Shown here: piece after piece, positions 5,835 through 8,179 of the stretch
Layout: each line of letters begins with the position of its first letter
Position numbering within the stretch: position 1 is the first letter of the stretch
Assembly: GCA_913043075.1 (NCBI GenBank)
Contig: CAJWLI010000057.1
Span: 1-8,179, forward strand
Reading direction: 5' to 3'
DNA from: an uncultured Gammaproteobacteria bacterium
GTDB taxonomy: Bacteria; Pseudomonadota; Gammaproteobacteria; Pseudomonadales; Azotimanducaceae
DNA: 8,179 nt
Notes under the pieces: model-generated
Database searches by the model: none
Seen by the model: the letters and a program-made list of their open reading frames with translations, nothing else
What the model was told of the DNA's origin: nothing
Translations under genes and position numbers: made by a program

Positions 5835-8179
5835 CTAAGATCCGAAACGGTATCGCAGCTTGACCACAAAAAGATCTTGGAAAGGCTTTTGGTAACCGTC
5901 AGTGAAAATATTATCGAATGATTTGATTGGCCCTGTCGAATCTACTAATCTCGTGTAAACAAGAAATAGATCAGATAGAGGCGCTATTTCCCAACGATAT
6001 CTTAGTTGCAAACTCATCTGGGATACACTGAAGCCCCTATCATCAGAGGCATCCCTTTGCATTCTAATTAAGCGATAAGAAGATGGGGGCAGAGAGAAAT
6101 TTTCATCTTTTAATGCCTTTATCCCGACCCATTGAAAAGATGCGCGTATGTGTTGTCGAGCAGTAATGAAATAGTCAGCACTAATCTTTGGCTGCCACTG
6201 CTCAGCGTCAAAAGTAGCGAAAATATTTCCATTTTGATGCAACAACCAACCCGATCGATTCATATAACGAAGCCCAGCACTAAAAAAGAACTGGTCTTCA
6301 GGTTGCCAATTCATTTCTAGGCGCAATATCTTGGAATCTCCTCCTAGGTCTTCTCGGGAGTATCCGGCACCCATCTTAAAACTAATTGGTTTGGAAGAAT
6401 TTGTTTCCCACAAGACTCCAGAAAAGTAGTCTTGCTCAATAGAATATGTCCCGTTTCCAAAACTATTCAGGTCGTCGTAACGTGAAGGCGAGAACCCTGC
6501 TCGAAAAGTAAATTTTGATAAGTTATCGAATGTCATTCTGTTAACGAGAAACAATCCTGCGCCAGTTAAGAAGCCGTCCCTATTTCTTTGAATATAGCCT
6601 CTTACATCGAAGTAATTGTTCCTAGCCCAACTGGGATTAGGATTAAAACGAGTGTGTGCTGTTCGCAAACGAAAATTATCGTTCCTCTCCAAAAAACCTA
6701 AGTCATTTAAGTCTACATTCTCATCCTGATACTCTATTCCGATTCGCTGTTTGATTCCCTGACGAAGGGTGTATTCTAGGTCGACGAATCCTCCATAACC
6801 TTTGCCAGAATGACCTGTTTTAGAGGTAAAAAACTGGCCATCAACCCTCAATTTTCCGCCTTCGGACAAATAATGACCATCCAGGCCATGTGTGAAAGCG
6901 TCTGCCTCATCGTTCAATACGGCAGTGGACATAAGACCAAAAGATCTATAAGAACCGAGGTCATTGTCTTCATACAACAGGCGAATGATTCCATAGTCAC
7001 TCGGAGTACCTGAGAGCTCTAATTTTTTCTCATCGCTAATAGCCGAAAGGAAAAAATCATCTTCGAAAGCGCTTAGCAATCCATATCTAACCTTCCCGGA
7101 TTGCCCAGTTACTTTTAGAGCGCCCGAAAGATCAACAGGATTTTGCAATTCAGAATCGGGGACAGAAACACCCGGCCTTGTAATAGGGGGGTTAGGCTTT
7201 CCGCCTATCCGTCGAGTGTTAACCAGGGTCGTAGGAGCACCCTCGTTTGCGAACCCGCCATAGCTGCGAATACTCGCTCTAGGTGTCGCCACAAAGACAT
7301 CCTGCCCCTCAAGGAAAAAAGGTCTTTTCTCAGGAAAAAAAGTTTCGGTAGCAGATAGATTGATAACGACATCATCAGACTCTACTGAGCCAAAATCGGG
7401 ATTGACGGTCCCGGTCATTTGGAAATCGGTTGATGGTCTCCAATTAAAATCAATTCCCGCTTGAAAACTATTTTCAGAAACATTTTTATCATAGTCTAGC
7501 GAAGCAAATGGAGACACACTGTACTGCTGTGTAGGGTTTATTCCGTTCACCCAAAGACTCTTTAAGGAGGAGATAAATTTTGGCATTGTGAATGGTAGCG
7601 AGGGCCAGCCCCACCTCTCGTCAAGGTATGCTACTTTTCTAGACATGAAGAGTCCCAGTCTGCGCCTCCCATCTTGGTCTGGCATTGAAACTGTGCTCCA
7701 CGGTATGAAAAATTCTCCTGACCAACCGTTTGCTGTTCTTTGAGTTGAACCATGCCACACTCCGTCCCACTCAGACGAAAATCTTTTTTCTGGCAAGAGG
7801 GTGCCGTCGGAAAGAGAATCTCCCAAATTCAAACCGAACCAATACCCATAGCGCCCGGTCCCAGAGGTGTCCAAAGTAATATTTATCGAGTCTCGATTTA
7901 CCAACCCGGCATCTCTTCCCGAAAGCCTCCGGACCAAATTTTTTTCTGGCTGATCCATATCAATACCAAAATATATACCCGATTTGTCATAGAAAATTTT
8001 CACTCGCGTTGAGTGAATTGGTTTTTTTAAGCTATCTGGTTCGATAACCACAAATTCATCGTAAAAAGGCAATTCTTTCCAAACCGTCTCATTTAAGCGA
8101 CCATCAATCTGAATATTTTTTCCATCTATTTCGGCCAGCTCGATGGATTCACCGTCGAGGATCTCAAGACTGGTTCTGA
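5835..8179 (-). CDS. CBM9-like domain plus DUF5916 outer-membrane-type protein, 5' end outside window
   Basis: This large envelope protein has 780 visible residues and an intact C-terminus. The frame is open to the right edge; the TTG at 8072 is internal, since the 35 codons before it read into IQIDGRLNETVWKE, the typical 'IDG-x-L-x-E-x-x-W' opening of CBM9-like domains. Numbering from the edge, the CBM9-like beta-sandwich spans about 15-205, with VKIFYDKSGIYFGIDM, DSINITLDT and GWSGEFFIPW. It is followed by the DUF5916 hallmark NPDFGSVESDD (from 259) and ETFFPEKRPFFLEG (about 278-291). The rest is rich in alternating, aromatic beta strands and ends FVVKLRYRFGS, as expected of an outer-membrane beta-barrel. 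The signal peptide would lie outside the window. Proteins of this architecture are common in marine and soil Gram-negatives, but their function is not established; carbohydrate binding or transport is only a guess from the CBM9 similarity. It converges on the dsbA-like gene with a 29-bp gap. Confidence 0.88.
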   Translation of the reverse strand, partial: RTSLEILDGESIELAEIDGKNIQIDGRLNETVWKELPFYDEFVVIEPDSLKKPIHSTRVKIFYDKSGIYFGIDMDQPEKNLVRRLSGRDAGLVNRDSINITLDTSGTGRYGYWFGLNLGDSLSDGTLLPEKRFSSEWDGVWHGSTQRTANGWSGEFFIPWSTVSMPDQDGRRRLGLFMSRKVAYLDERWGWPSLPFTMPKFISSLKSLWVNGINPTQQYSVSPFASLDYDKNVSENSFQAGIDFNWRPSTDFQMTGTVNPDFGSVESDDVVINLSATETFFPEKRPFFLEGQDVFVATPRASIRSYGGFANEGAPTTLVNTRRIGGKPNPPITRPGVSVPDSELQNPVDLSGALKVTGQSGKVRYGLLSAFEDDFFLSAISDEKKLELSGTPSDYGIIRLLYEDNDLGSYRSFGLMSTAVLNDEADAFTHGLDGHYLSEGGKLRVDGQFFTSKTGHSGKGYGGFVDLEYTLRQGIKQRIGIEYQDENVDLNDLGFLERNDNFRLRTAHTRFNPNPSWARNNYFDVRGYIQRNRDGFLTGAGLFLVNRMTFDNLSKFTFRAGFSPSRYDDLNSFGNGTYSIEQDYFSGVLWETNSSKPISFKMGAGYSREDLGGDSKILRLEMNWQPEDQFFFSAGLRYMNRSGWLLHQNGNIFATFDAEQWQPKISADYFITARQHIRASFQWVGIKALKDENFSLPPSSYRLIRMQRDASDDRGFSVSQMSLQLRYRWEIAPLSDLFLVYTRLVDSTGPIKSFDNIFTDGYQKPFQDLFVVKLRYRFGS

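Noticed and set aside
1..8179. Search for a defence system, CRISPR array, insertion sequence or biosynthetic cluster
   Set aside because: No spaced direct repeats of CRISPR type, no transposase or integrase gene and no defence or biosynthetic core domain was visible; all large open frames fit known housekeeping or transport families.

Overview
The window reads as ordinary chromosomal DNA from a Gram-negative bacterium. An outer-membrane-type barrel protein, a membrane-anchored DsbA-like oxidoreductase, a FATP-type acyl-CoA synthetase and sodium- or cation-coupled transporters together suggest a marine-type gammaproteobacterium of moderate to low GC. This placement is inferred from the gene set only; there is no rRNA or other marker gene in the window.

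Layout, left to right. (1) Positions 1-304 (+) hold the last 100 or so codons of a long- or very-long-chain acyl-CoA synthetase, cut by the window edge. (2) Positions 378-2687 (-) hold a probable two-gene unit: an LLM-class flavin- or F420-dependent oxidoreductase (transcribed first) followed by an SLC6-like sodium:solute symporter. (3) A short divergent intergenic region contains five perfect tandem copies of an 8-bp unit, followed by a VOC/glyoxalase-fold protein on the + strand (2838-3356). (4) A 223-bp gap (3357-3579) without a confident gene shows a GC jump, palindromes and coding-like open frames on the minus strand, and may be a decayed gene. (5) A GPH-family (MelB-like) symporter lies at 3580-4923 (-) and starts with TTG. 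(6) After a divergent spacer with a 7-bp dyad, a membrane-anchored DsbA-like protein lies at 5107-5805 (+) with a CVHC active site. (7) From 5835 to the right edge (-) is a large protein with a CBM9-like N-terminal domain and a DUF5916-type barrel. Its reading frame stays open to the end of the window, so its true start is outside.

No shared pathway is evident. The acyl-CoA synthetase, the LLM oxidoreductase and the VOC protein would fit lipid, acyl-CoA or xenobiotic catabolism. The two symporters and the CBM9-like/DUF5916 protein would fit nutrient uptake or envelope functions. I found no CRISPR array, intact mobile element, tRNA or rRNA, and no convincing evidence of a new defence or other system. 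The most useful second looks are the 8-bp tandem repeat between the LLM and VOC genes, the dyad ahead of the dsbA-like gene, the unexplained 3357-3579 gap and the active-site variations in the DsbA-like and VOC proteins.
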